Positions 1-7,972 of a stretch of 64,000 nucleotides of DNA are shown here, piece by piece. The stretch lies in assembly GCA_046328575.1 (NCBI GenBank), contig JAXLWI010000009.1:27218-91217 (forward strand), in the 5' to 3' direction. The notes under the pieces are model-generated. The model searched no databases. It worked only from the letters and a program-made list of their open reading frames with translations, and was not told where the DNA came from. Position 1 is the first letter of the stretch. The number at the start of each line of letters is the position of its first letter. The DNA comes from JAGOBP01 sp046328575 (GTDB lineage Bacteria > Chloroflexota > Anaerolineae > Fen-1058). The position numbers were made by a program, and so were the translations under genes.

Positions 1-28
1 GCGACTGCGCCCCATCAAACGCGACCGG

Positions 29-1375
29 ATGCAGACCTTCCTCAGTTTCTTCGACACCCAGTGCACCAAATCGAAAGCACTGATCGATGAAGCCAAGCAG
101 ATCATCCCCGGCGGCGTGCAGCACAACTTGGCCTTCAACTATCCGTTCCCGCTGGCGATCGAGAAAGCACACGATGCGTACATGTGGGATGTTGATGGCA
201 ATCGCTACATCGACTTTCTGCAAGCAGGCGGCCCGACTGTCCTCGGCAGCAACTACGCGCCCGTGCGCGAGAAGGTGTTTGATTTACTGCGTGACTGCGG
301 CCCGGTGACGGGGTTATTTCATGAGTACGAACTGAAACTGGCGCAGTTGATTCAGCGCTACATGCCGTCGATCGAGATGTTCCGCATGTTGGGATCGGGC
401 ACGGAAAGCGTGATGGCGGCCATTCGTGCGGCGCGCACCTTCACCCATAAAAAGAACGTGATCAAAGTCGGCGGCGCGTATCACGGCTGGAGCGATCAGA
501 TGGTGTACGGGCTGCACATTCCGGGCACCGGTCGCCGCGAAGCGACGGGCATTCCGCGCGCAGCAAGTTCTCAGACACAGGAAGTGTTTCCCAATGATCT
601 TGACGCACTCCGACGGGTGCTGATGGTCAATCGGGTGCGGGGCGGAACCGCCGCAGTGATCGTCGAGCCGGTCGGGCCGGAAAGCGGCACGCGCCCTGTG
701 CCTTACGATTACAATCGACACGTGCGCGAACTGTGCGATGAATTCGGCGCGTTGTTGATCTTCGACGAAGTGGTGACGGGCTTCCGCTTGGGCATGGGCG
801 GCGCGCAAGGCTACTTCAACGTCAGGCCCGATCTGACGATCTTCGGCAAGTGCGTCACGGGGGGCTATCCGATGGCGGGCGGCGTGGGTGGACGGCGTGA
901 CGTGATTATGCGTTTTGCGGCGGGCATCGGCGGCACCGGCGAACGCGCATACATCGGCGGGACGTTGAGCGCGAATCCGCTGTCGTGTGTGGCAGGCTAT
1001 TATGCGCTGCTCGAAATGGAGCGTACCAATGCGCCCGTGATCGCGGGCCACGCGGGCGATCGACTCACGCAGGGGCTGCAACACATCATCGAGAAATATC
1101 GCTTGCCGTTTGTGGCCTTCAATCAAGGCTCGATCTGTCACCTTGAAACTTCGGGCGTGATGCTGCTGGATATGAAGAACCCGATCAAGTTGCTGCGCGA
1201 AATGAAGCCGCGCAAACACATGATCGAAGAGATGGGCGCGGCGTATATGTCGCAGGGCCTCATCACGTTGGCGGGCAGCCGCATGTACACCAGCCTCGCC
1301 GATACAGACGACGTGATCGATGAGGCGCTCAATCGGTTTGAGACGGTTTTGTCGAGCGTCGAAGGCGTGAAATAA
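29..1375 (+). CDS. Class III aminotransferase, glutamate-1-semialdehyde aminomutase-like
   Basis: PLP-dependent fold-type I enzyme of the class III aminotransferase / glutamate-1-semialdehyde 2,1-aminomutase group. Visible landmarks are the N-terminal IIPGGV motif (about residue 25), GSGTESVMAAIRAAR for cofactor phosphate binding (about 122), IFDEVVTGFR with the PLP-ring Asp (about 246), and the Schiff-base Lys274 in FGKCVTGGYP. The length of 448 is slightly above the usual 430. The reading frame stays open to the window edge upstream of the ATG and no Shine-Dalgarno is visible, so the true start may lie outside the window. It is followed by a sugar kinase and not by haem genes. I therefore infer an amino-sugar or other secondary role and not tetrapyrrole synthesis; the exact substrate is unknown. 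Confidence 0.85.
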   Translation: MQTFLSFFDTQCTKSKALIDEAKQIIPGGVQHNLAFNYPFPLAIEKAHDAYMWDVDGNRYIDFLQAGGPTVLGSNYAPVREKVFDLLRDCGPVTGLFHEYELKLAQLIQRYMPSIEMFRMLGSGTESVMAAIRAARTFTHKKNVIKVGGAYHGWSDQMVYGLHIPGTGRREATGIPRAASSQTQEVFPNDLDALRRVLMVNRVRGGTAAVIVEPVGPESGTRPVPYDYNRHVRELCDEFGALLIFDEVVTGFRLGMGGAQGYFNVRPDLTIFGKCVTGGYPMAGGVGGRRDVIMRFAAGIGGTGERAYIGGTLSANPLSCVAGYYALLEMERTNAPVIAGHAGDRLTQGLQHIIEKYRLPFVAFNQGSICHLETSGVMLLDMKNPIKLLREMKPRKHMIEEMGAAYMSQGLITLAGSRMYTSLADTDDVIDEALNRFETVLSSVEGVK

Positions 1376-1418
1376 GTTCAGTTCATGCATTCCGCCATTT
1401 CAATGAGGAACATATCGC

Positions 1419-3014
1419 ATGAATCAGCCAGCCGCCAACGTCATCCTCGCCGTTGATCTGGGCACGTCCGGTATGAAGGTCGCGTTGATTACGACGCACG
1501 GCCAAGTACTGGGCTGGGAATCGCAACCGATTGCGTTGTATCTCACGCCCGACGGCGGCGCGGAGCAAGTGCCAGACGAGTGGTGGCAGGCGTTCTTGTC
1601 GACGGCGCAGCGCTTGCTTGCCCGCAATCTTGCGTCGCGCGACGCGATCAAAGCCGTGTGCTGCTCGACGCAAGGTGAAGGCACGGTGCCGGTCGATCGC
1701 GACGGCAACGCGCTGATGAATTGCATCCTGTGGATGGACATGCGCGGCGCACCGTATCTGCATCGACAGGCGCGCGGCTCGATCAATGTCGCAGGCGCAG
1801 AAGTCAGAAAGTTGCTGCGTTGGATTCGGTTGACAGGCGGCATGCCATCGATGACGGGCAAAGATCCGGCCGCGCATATGCTGCTGGTGCGCGATAAATT
1901 CCTCGATGTGTACGCGCGCACCTACAAGTTCCTCAACGTGCTCGATTATTTGAACCTGCGCCTCACGGGCCGTTTTGCGGCCACGTTCGATTCGATCCTC
2001 ACGTCGTGGGTGACGGACAATCGCAACCCGAACGATATTCGCTATGACGCCACGCTGATCAAGACCAGCGGCATCGATGCGGATAAATTCCCGGAGATCG
2101 TGTCATGCACGACGGTGCTGGGCAACGTGAAGCCGGAAGTGGCCGAAGCGCTGGGCTTAGCTTCGGACGTGAAGGTGGTCGCCGGAGCGATCGATAATAC
2201 CGGGGCCGCCATCGGATCTGGGGCAGTCGCGGACTTCATGCCGCACCTTTATATCGGCACATCGTCATGGCTCGCCGCGCATGTGCCTTACAAGAAGACC
2301 GATATCGGTTCGTCATTGGCTTCGGTGCCGTGCGCCATGCCCGATCGCTATTTGTTGACGGCCCTGCAAGCCACGGCGGGCGGCAACCTGAACTTCTTGC
2401 GCGACAACGTGTTGTATCACAAAGATGAACTGCTGCAAGAAGCCAACGTGCCGGATGTGTTCAAGATCATGGATCAGATTGCGGCGCGCGTGCCCGCGGG
2501 CAGTCACGGCGTGATGTATACGCCGTGGATTTGGGGCGAGCGGGCACCCGTGGACGATCGGAATTTGCGCGCAGGCCTGATCAATATTTCATTGAACAAC
2601 AATCGCGAAGACATCATTCGCGCCTTTTTAGAAGGCATTGCCTTCAATACACGCTGGCTGCTAAAGCCAGTGGAGAAATTCATGGGCCGCCGCGTCGAGC
2701 AGATCAACCTCGTCGGGGGTGGCGGCAACTCCGATGTATGGTGCCAGATTTTCGCGGATGTGTTGAACGTCGAAGTGCGGCAAGTCAAAGATCCCATTCA
2801 GGCCAATGCGCGTGGCGCGGCCTTTATCGCCGCCGCAGGTCTGGGCGAAATCGCCTTGAAGGACGTGGCCGGGCTAGTTCAATTCAAGCGCGTGTACACA
2901 CCCACGCCGGAACATCGCGCGATTTACGATGAACGCTACGCGGTGTTTATCGAGCTCTATCAGCAGCTTAAGAACGTCTATCGCAAGTTGAATCAAAGCG
3001 GCACAGGCAGTTAA
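1419..3014 (+). CDS. FGGY-family carbohydrate kinase (xylulokinase-like)
   Basis: ATP-dependent sugar kinase of the FGGY family, 531 residues, typical length. The N-terminal phosphate loop ILAVDLGTSGMKVALI lies at about residues 9-24. The central sugar-binding region contains the WMDMRG segment. The C-terminal ATPase lobe has GGGGNSDVWCQIFADVLNV near residue 430, and an ARGAAFIAA stretch follows. The preceding aminotransferase ends 43 bases upstream and the radical SAM gene starts about 37 bases downstream, so co-transcription is likely. The start has GAGGAACATATCGC just upstream. Xylulose is the commonest substrate in this subfamily, but glycerol-, ribulose- or other polyol-kinase activity cannot be excluded from sequence alone. 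Confidence 0.87.
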   Translation: MNQPAANVILAVDLGTSGMKVALITTHGQVLGWESQPIALYLTPDGGAEQVPDEWWQAFLSTAQRLLARNLASRDAIKAVCCSTQGEGTVPVDRDGNALMNCILWMDMRGAPYLHRQARGSINVAGAEVRKLLRWIRLTGGMPSMTGKDPAAHMLLVRDKFLDVYARTYKFLNVLDYLNLRLTGRFAATFDSILTSWVTDNRNPNDIRYDATLIKTSGIDADKFPEIVSCTTVLGNVKPEVAEALGLASDVKVVAGAIDNTGAAIGSGAVADFMPHLYIGTSSWLAAHVPYKKTDIGSSLASVPCAMPDRYLLTALQATAGGNLNFLRDNVLYHKDELLQEANVPDVFKIMDQIAARVPAGSHGVMYTPWIWGERAPVDDRNLRAGLINISLNNNREDIIRAFLEGIAFNTRWLLKPVEKFMGRRVEQINLVGGGGNSDVWCQIFADVLNVEVRQVKDPIQANARGAAFIAAAGLGEIALKDVAGLVQFKRVYTPTPEHRAIYDERYAVFIELYQQLKNVYRKLNQSGTGS

Positions 3015-3051
3015 GCCCGGCCGACCAACAAGCCGAGTGCAGAGAAAACCA

Positions 3052-4542
3052 ATGAACGTCCTGATGATCTATCCGGAATTTCCCGATACGTTTTGGAGTT
3101 TCAAATACGCGCTGAAATTCATCCGCAAGAAGTCGGCGTCGCCGCCACTGGGTTTGTTGACGATCGCGGCCTTGCTGCCCGCCGATTGGAACCTACGCTT
3201 GATCGATCTCAATCAACAACCGCTCTCAGCCAAAGACCTAGCCTGGGCCGATTACGCGTTCATCAGCGGCATGACCGTGCAACGGCAGTCGGCGCGGACA
3301 GCGGCCGAGCGCTGTCGAGCCGCCGGAGTAAAGGTGGTGGCCGGTGGCCCGCTCTTCACGATCGAGCAAGCCCAATTCGAAGACGTGGTCGATCATTTTG
3401 TATTGAATGAAGGCGAGTTGACGCTGCCGCTGTTTTTGGCTGATCTGGCCCACGGTCGACCGCAGCACGTCTACACTACAACCGAGTACGCCGACATCCA
3501 CGCAACGCCGAATCCCCGCTGGGATCTAGTGAACTTCAAGCGTTATGCAACGATCAACCTTCAGTATTCGCGCGGCTGTCCGTTTAACTGCGACTTCTGC
3601 AACGTGACCGCGCTGCTGGGCCATCGGCCACGCACCAAGACCGGCCAGCAGATCATCGCCGAGTTGGACGCGATTTATCGGCTGGGCTGGCGCGGTCCCG
3701 TCTTTTTTGTGGATGACAACCTCATCGGCAACAAACGCACGCTGCGCACCGATCTATTGCCTGCCCTCATCGAATGGCGACAGGATAAAACGGGCATCGT
3801 CTTCAACACCGAGGCCTCGATCAATCTGGCCGACGACGAAGAGTTGATGCAGCAAATGGTCTTGGCCGGTTTCAACACAGTCTTCATCGGCATTGAAACG
3901 CCGGATGAAGACAGTTTGGCCGAATGCAGCAAGAGGCAAAACCTCAAACGTGATCTGGTCGAAGACGTGAAGCGCATGCAACGTACGGGCTTGGAAGTGC
4001 AGGCGGGCTTCATCGTTGGCTTTGACAGTGACACCGCATCGATCTTCCAGCGGCAGATCGACTTCATTCAGAAGAGCGGCATCGTGACGGCGATGGTGGG
4101 CTTGCTGCAAGCGCCGCCCGGCACCCAACTCTACGCGCGCTTAAAACGTGAAGGCCGTCTGCTGCTCGATCGCATTTCAGGCGACAACGTCGACGGCACG
4201 ACCAACATCATTCCCAGCATGAACCTGGAAGCGCTGCACGCTGGCTATCGCTATATTCTTGAGCACATCTATGCGCCGCGGCAATACTATGAACGCTGCA
4301 AGACTTTCCTGCGCGAGTATAAGCCATCGCCGATTCAGGTGCCGCTCGATTTCACCTACATTATGGCCTTCTTCCGCTCGATCGTCCGGCTGGGCATCAT
4401 CGGCAAGGAGCGATTGCAGTACTGGAATTTACTGTTCTGGACGTTGTTCACGCGGCCCAAGTTGTTCCCGCAGGCAGTGACGCTGGCGATTTACGGTCAT
4501 CACTTCCGGCGCGTGTATGAGCGGCACGTACAGAAACAGTGA
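3052..4542 (+). CDS. B12-binding-domain radical SAM protein (DUF4070-like)
   Basis: Radical S-adenosylmethionine enzyme with an N-terminal Rossmann-like cobalamin-binding-type domain (about residues 1-140, starting MNVLMIYPEFPDT) and a radical SAM barrel. The [4Fe-4S] motif CPFNCDFC (C-x3-C-x2-C) is at about residues 176-183. The C-terminal region resembles the DUF4070 tail of B12-radical SAM proteins. The canonical DxHxxG cobalamin ligand is not obvious, so cobalamin binding is uncertain. An in-frame GTG lies 15 bases upstream, but the ATG begins the conserved strand and is the better start. The substrate is unknown. It sits at the end of an aminotransferase-kinase-radical SAM run, which could modify a lipid or sugar derivative; that is inference. 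Confidence 0.82.
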   Translation: MNVLMIYPEFPDTFWSFKYALKFIRKKSASPPLGLLTIAALLPADWNLRLIDLNQQPLSAKDLAWADYAFISGMTVQRQSARTAAERCRAAGVKVVAGGPLFTIEQAQFEDVVDHFVLNEGELTLPLFLADLAHGRPQHVYTTTEYADIHATPNPRWDLVNFKRYATINLQYSRGCPFNCDFCNVTALLGHRPRTKTGQQIIAELDAIYRLGWRGPVFFVDDNLIGNKRTLRTDLLPALIEWRQDKTGIVFNTEASINLADDEELMQQMVLAGFNTVFIGIETPDEDSLAECSKRQNLKRDLVEDVKRMQRTGLEVQAGFIVGFDSDTASIFQRQIDFIQKSGIVTAMVGLLQAPPGTQLYARLKREGRLLLDRISGDNVDGTTNIIPSMNLEALHAGYRYILEHIYAPRQYYERCKTFLREYKPSPIQVPLDFTYIMAFFRSIVRLGIIGKERLQYWNLLFWTLFTRPKLFPQAVTLAIYGHHFRRVYERHVQKQ

Positions 4543-4573
4543 TTCGCTATTTAGCGGCGCGAAGCAACTCAAT

Positions 4574-4672
4574 CCATGTCATTCCGAACGAGCGCTGCGA
4601 GTGAGGAATCTCTGGCCCAGTTCCGTAACACAATCAAGCGAACGGGAATGCTTGTACCCACTGTGTGACATG
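4574..4672. repeat. Intergenic fold-back repeat of the GTCATTCCGA...GAGGAATCT type
   Basis: The spacer between the radical SAM gene and the MFS gene carries the phrase GTCATTCCGAACGAGCG followed by GAGTGAGGAATCTC. At its far end are the near-complements GGGAATG and TGTGACATG. ATGTCA at 4576-4581 pairs with TGACAT at 4666-4671, giving an imperfect fold-back about 100 bases long. Short elements with this wording recur in spacers of many environmental bacterial genomes, as I recall. No second copy was noticed in this window. It ends just before the AAGGAG ribosome binding site of the MFS gene. Confidence 0.5.
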
Positions 4673-4686
4673 CCAAGGAGCGCAGC

Positions 4687-5901
4687 ATGACAGATAAAGG
4701 CTTCAAAGTCTACGGCTATCGTTGGGTGGTGTTGGGCGTCTTCATGTTCATCAACCTGACGATCCAGGTGTTGTGGATCGCTTACGCGCCCATTACTGGC
4801 CCGGCCGCAAAGTACTACGGCGTAACCGATCTGCAAATCGGCTTGCTGGCGATGTCGTTCATGCTAGCCTTTATTCCGCTGTCGATTCCGGTCTCGTGGG
4901 CCATCGACACGTACGGCTTCCGCAAGACCGTCAGCCTCGGCGCGATCATCATGGGCGTGTTCGGTGTGGTGCGCGGCTTGGCAGGCGCGGATTACACGCT
5001 GGTTCTGATCAGCACGATCGGGTTGGCGATTTCGCAGCCGTTTCTGCTGAATGCATGGACCAAAGTCCCGGCGCAATGGTTCTCGATCGAAGAACGCGCC
5101 ACCGCCGTTGGACTGGTGACGCTGGCAAATCTCATCGGCACGGCGTTGGGCATGGTACTCACTCCGCTGTTGATCGAAAACCTGTCGATTCCGACGGTGC
5201 AGCTGATCTACGGCGGAATCGCGGCCTTTTCGGCGATATTGTTTGTGATCTTCGCACGTGAAAAACCGATCACGCCGCCCTGCCCGCCCGGTCAGGAAGT
5301 GCGCGCCTTGATGCTCGATGGTTTGAAGCATGCGCTCAAAGTGAAGGATTTCCTACTATATCTGGCCGTGTCGTTCATCGGTCTGGGCTTGTTCAACGGC
5401 ATCAATACGTGGGTGGAAAACATCGTGCGGCCGCGCGGCTTCATGCCGACGGATGCCGGGACGTTAGGTGCGGTGATGCTGGTCGGCGGTTTGTTTGGCG
5501 CGGTGATCATCCCGTCATTTTCAGACAAACAGCGCCAGCGCAAGAAGTTTCTGCTGATGGGTATCGTGCTAGCCATCCCCGGCTTGATCGGCCTGACGTT
5601 TGCCACAGAATTCTGGCTGCTGCTGGTATCGGCCTTTGCGTTCGGCTTCTTCTTGATCAGCACCAGTCCGATCGGGATGCAGTACGCCGCCGAGATCACG
5701 CAGCCCACACCCGAAGGCACGTCCAACGGTCTCATCCAGTTGTTCGGGCAGGCCTCGGTCGTCTTCGTCTACATCATGGAAGCGCTCAAGAGCAGCGACG
5801 GTTCTTTCACGCCGGCGCTGTTGTTGGCGGTCGCCTTGTTGATCATCAGCGCCGCGATCATCATGCGCCTCAAAGATCCGATTCAGGCCGCCAGTCGCTG
5901 A
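4687..5901 (+). CDS. Major facilitator superfamily transporter
   Basis: Polytopic membrane protein of 404 residues with about 12 hydrophobic segments, starting in YRWVVLGVFMFINLTIQV. Its overall layout matches MFS permeases: two six-helix halves separated by a hydrophilic stretch near residue 200 (REKPITPPCPPGQEV). The second half opens with FLLYLAVSFIGLGLFNGINTW. A loop with SDKQRQRKKF matches the cytoplasmic loop-8/9 charge pattern of the family. The best-known relatives are FLVCR/MMR-type permeases. The substrate cannot be read from sequence. AAGGAGCGCAGC precedes the ATG. It converges with the ADP-ribosylglycohydrolase gene, leaving only 9 bases between the stops. Confidence 0.85.
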   Translation: MTDKGFKVYGYRWVVLGVFMFINLTIQVLWIAYAPITGPAAKYYGVTDLQIGLLAMSFMLAFIPLSIPVSWAIDTYGFRKTVSLGAIIMGVFGVVRGLAGADYTLVLISTIGLAISQPFLLNAWTKVPAQWFSIEERATAVGLVTLANLIGTALGMVLTPLLIENLSIPTVQLIYGGIAAFSAILFVIFAREKPITPPCPPGQEVRALMLDGLKHALKVKDFLLYLAVSFIGLGLFNGINTWVENIVRPRGFMPTDAGTLGAVMLVGGLFGAVIIPSFSDKQRQRKKFLLMGIVLAIPGLIGLTFATEFWLLLVSAFAFGFFLISTSPIGMQYAAEITQPTPEGTSNGLIQLFGQASVVFVYIMEALKSSDGSFTPALLLAVALLIISAAIIMRLKDPIQAASR

Positions 5902-5910
5902 CGATCAAAC

Positions 5911-6849
5911 TCAAGCACGATCGTGTGCGGCCAACTGCCACAACCGATCGGCGAACGACTCGATCAAATCCCGCTGCGCCAGTTTACTGCGCCACTCGAT
6001 CGGGATGGCGGCGACCCCGTAGTACGCTCCAGCCAATTGGCCGTAGATCGCGCCGGTGGTGTCCGCATCGTCGCCGAGGTTGACGGCCAGCAGACAGCCG
6101 TCGCGGAATGATTCACTGTGATGGAAGGCCCACAGTGCGGCTTCGAGTGAGTTGACCACATAGCCCGTGCCTTTGATGGCGGGCGGTTGCTTCGCTTTGA
6201 ATGAGCCGCGCGCGATGTCATCGATCGCAACATGCAGCGGATGATCAGTCCAGTAATTCGGGATTGGCGCATAACGTGAAGACAACAGATCGTCTTTGGT
6301 CGCGCCGCGCAGCGCCCCGACGATCAAGCCGCCGAAGTAACGACAGGCATCGATGGCAGCAGGCGCGCCGTGTGTGGTGCGCGAACTTTCACCCGATCGT
6401 TCAATCGCCGCAATCGGGTCTGGCGCATACCGCATTGGGACGGGCGCGAGTCGCATCAACGAACCGTTGCCAGCAGTGTTTGGATCGGTTGAGCCGCAAT
6501 ATGCTTCATGCGTTTGCATGTAGCGCGTCAACGCCGATCGAACTGTGCCACCAATATCGAAGCACACACCGTTGCTGCTCAAGTAACCCTCGCGCCACCA
6601 GCGCACGTAACGCTCGAGTTGATCGATCGGGTCAAAGGTTGGCCGCTCAATAAGGCTCTCCGCCAGACACAACGCCATCGATGTATCATCAGTCCATTCG
6701 CCGGGTTTCAAATCAAACGGCCCACCACCGATCAGATCGGTAATGGGCGTGAACGTGCCGGGCGCTTCAAATTCCAGCGTCGTGCCCACGGCATCGCCAA
6801 CCGCCAAGCCCAGCAAACAACCCAGATAGCGTTCGTGATGATCAAGCAT
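5911..6849 (-). CDS. ADP-ribosylglycohydrolase family protein (DraG-like)
   Basis: All-helical binuclear Mg2+ hydrolase of the ADP-ribosylglycohydrolase (DraG/ARH) family, 312 residues, usual length. Family motifs are present: GCLLGLAVGDAVG at residues 10-22, the first metal motif WTDDTSMALCLAESL at about 52-66, and the C-terminal metal motif GDDADTTGAIYGQLAGAYYG at about 258-277. These residues are those that remove ADP-ribose from Arg, Ser or other groups, or hydrolyse ADP-ribosylated small molecules. No ADP-ribosyltransferase or nif gene is nearby, so a nitrogenase-regulating role is unsupported. It appears monocistronic. Confidence 0.9.
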   Translation of the reverse strand: MLDHHERYLGCLLGLAVGDAVGTTLEFEAPGTFTPITDLIGGGPFDLKPGEWTDDTSMALCLAESLIERPTFDPIDQLERYVRWWREGYLSSNGVCFDIGGTVRSALTRYMQTHEAYCGSTDPNTAGNGSLMRLAPVPMRYAPDPIAAIERSGESSRTTHGAPAAIDACRYFGGLIVGALRGATKDDLLSSRYAPIPNYWTDHPLHVAIDDIARGSFKAKQPPAIKGTGYVVNSLEAALWAFHHSESFRDGCLLAVNLGDDADTTGAIYGQLAGAYYGVAAIPIEWRSKLAQRDLIESFADRLWQLAAHDRA

Positions 6850-6945
6850 CGTAATCCTCGACTTTGCTGCCTCATTCTTACTAACCTGATCTTAGCACGG
6901 CTGGCAGACTCGCGCGGCAGGCGCGGCTATCATCCGGCTCAGTTA

Positions 6946-6985
6946 TCGAAACAAAAAGTCTTTCTGCTCAGCACAGAAAGACTTT
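6946..6985 (-). terminator. Rho-independent terminator of the DedA gene
   Basis: A perfect 12-bp stem (6955-6966 with 6974-6985) and a 7-base loop. In the minus-strand reading the stem is followed by TTTTTGTTT. It lies 35 bases past the DedA stop codon and upstream of the ADP-ribosylglycohydrolase start, separating the two same-strand genes. Confidence 0.8.
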
Positions 6986-7020
6986 ACGCGCCTCAGACGC
7001 TAAGTGAATCGGGGGGTGTC

Positions 7021-7695
7021 CTACTCGGCTTCTGCGCCTTCCACACCCGCCTTGGCATGCTGCATTTCACGCCGGGCTTTCACGGCTTCGATCACCGCCG
7101 GAACCAGCGAAATGAGAATAATGGCGATGATGACCAGTTCAAAGTTATGCTGCACAAAAGGAATATTGCCAAAGAAGTAGCCCAGCGCGGTGAAAAGTCC
7201 CACCCAGGTGATGCCACCGATCACGTTCCAACGAATAAAGAAACCGTAGGGCATTTGGCTGACGCCGGCGACGAAGGGCGTAAACGTGCGCACAATCGGC
7301 ACAAAACGTGCTAAAAATATCGTTCGACCGCCGTGTTTGGCGAAAAAGTTGTGCGTGCGCTGCATGTATTCCTTCTTGATCCAACGCACTTCGCCCGTGT
7401 ACGCTTTAGCCCCGATACGATGACCAATCCAGTAATTGACGGTATCGCCTGCAATTGCTGCAATGGACAGCAGAGTGAAGATCAACCACGGATCGAGCGC
7501 GCCGCGTGCCGCAAAGGTGGCAGCCGCAAAGATCAGCGAATCTCCTGGCAGAAACGGCGTCACCACCAGACCAGTTTCCATGAAGATGATGACAAACAAT
7601 ACTACCAGCGTCCAGCCGCCATAGCGGGTAATGATGTCGCTCAGGTACACGTCGACGTGCAGAACAAAATCGATGATTTGCGAGATGAAATCCAT
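7021..7695 (-). CDS. DedA family membrane protein (VTT/SNARE-associated domain)
   Basis: DedA-family integral membrane protein of 224 residues. The first conserved block is FMETGLVVTPFLPGDSLIF, with the family's E and F-P-G-D residues. The second is GHRIGAKAY, and the third is FLARFVPIVRTFTPFVAGVSQM with the essential Arg residues. DedA proteins are thought to act as proton-coupled lipid (undecaprenyl phosphate) flippases. The ATG at 7695 is preferred over the longer upstream ORF because it starts the conserved region and TAGGAGAA lies about 12 bases upstream. Followed by a clear terminator; monocistronic. Confidence 0.9.
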   Translation of the reverse strand: MDFISQIIDFVLHVDVYLSDIITRYGGWTLVVLFVIIFMETGLVVTPFLPGDSLIFAAATFAARGALDPWLIFTLLSIAAIAGDTVNYWIGHRIGAKAYTGEVRWIKKEYMQRTHNFFAKHGGRTIFLARFVPIVRTFTPFVAGVSQMPYGFFIRWNVIGGITWVGLFTALGYFFGNIPFVQHNFELVIIAIILISLVPAVIEAVKARREMQHAKAGVEGAEAE

Positions 7696-7972
7696 GGGTC
7701 TGTTATTTTCTCCTAACCAATTCGCCGCGCGTGTAATAAGCCAGCCTGCGGCGTGCAACGAACGTCTATTGTAGCCAGCCTAGCCGCGCTTGGCAAGCCC
7801 GAAATTACGTACCACGGCACAATCGGCGGGCGGACCGTTCCGAAGCACGCCCTGGGCATAAACGCAAAAGCCTGACCTGTTACATCTATCCGATAAATCA
7901 CCGATATTCGTTAGGTTACCACGCGCGAGCCTGGTGCTAGAATCTCCACCATCACCCCTGGGCGAGGCCGAC

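Noticed and set aside
314..1390. Long minus-strand ORF (358 codons) opposite the aminotransferase
   Set aside because: The sense frame is a well-conserved PLP enzyme; the antisense product is His/Arg-rich with no family resemblance.
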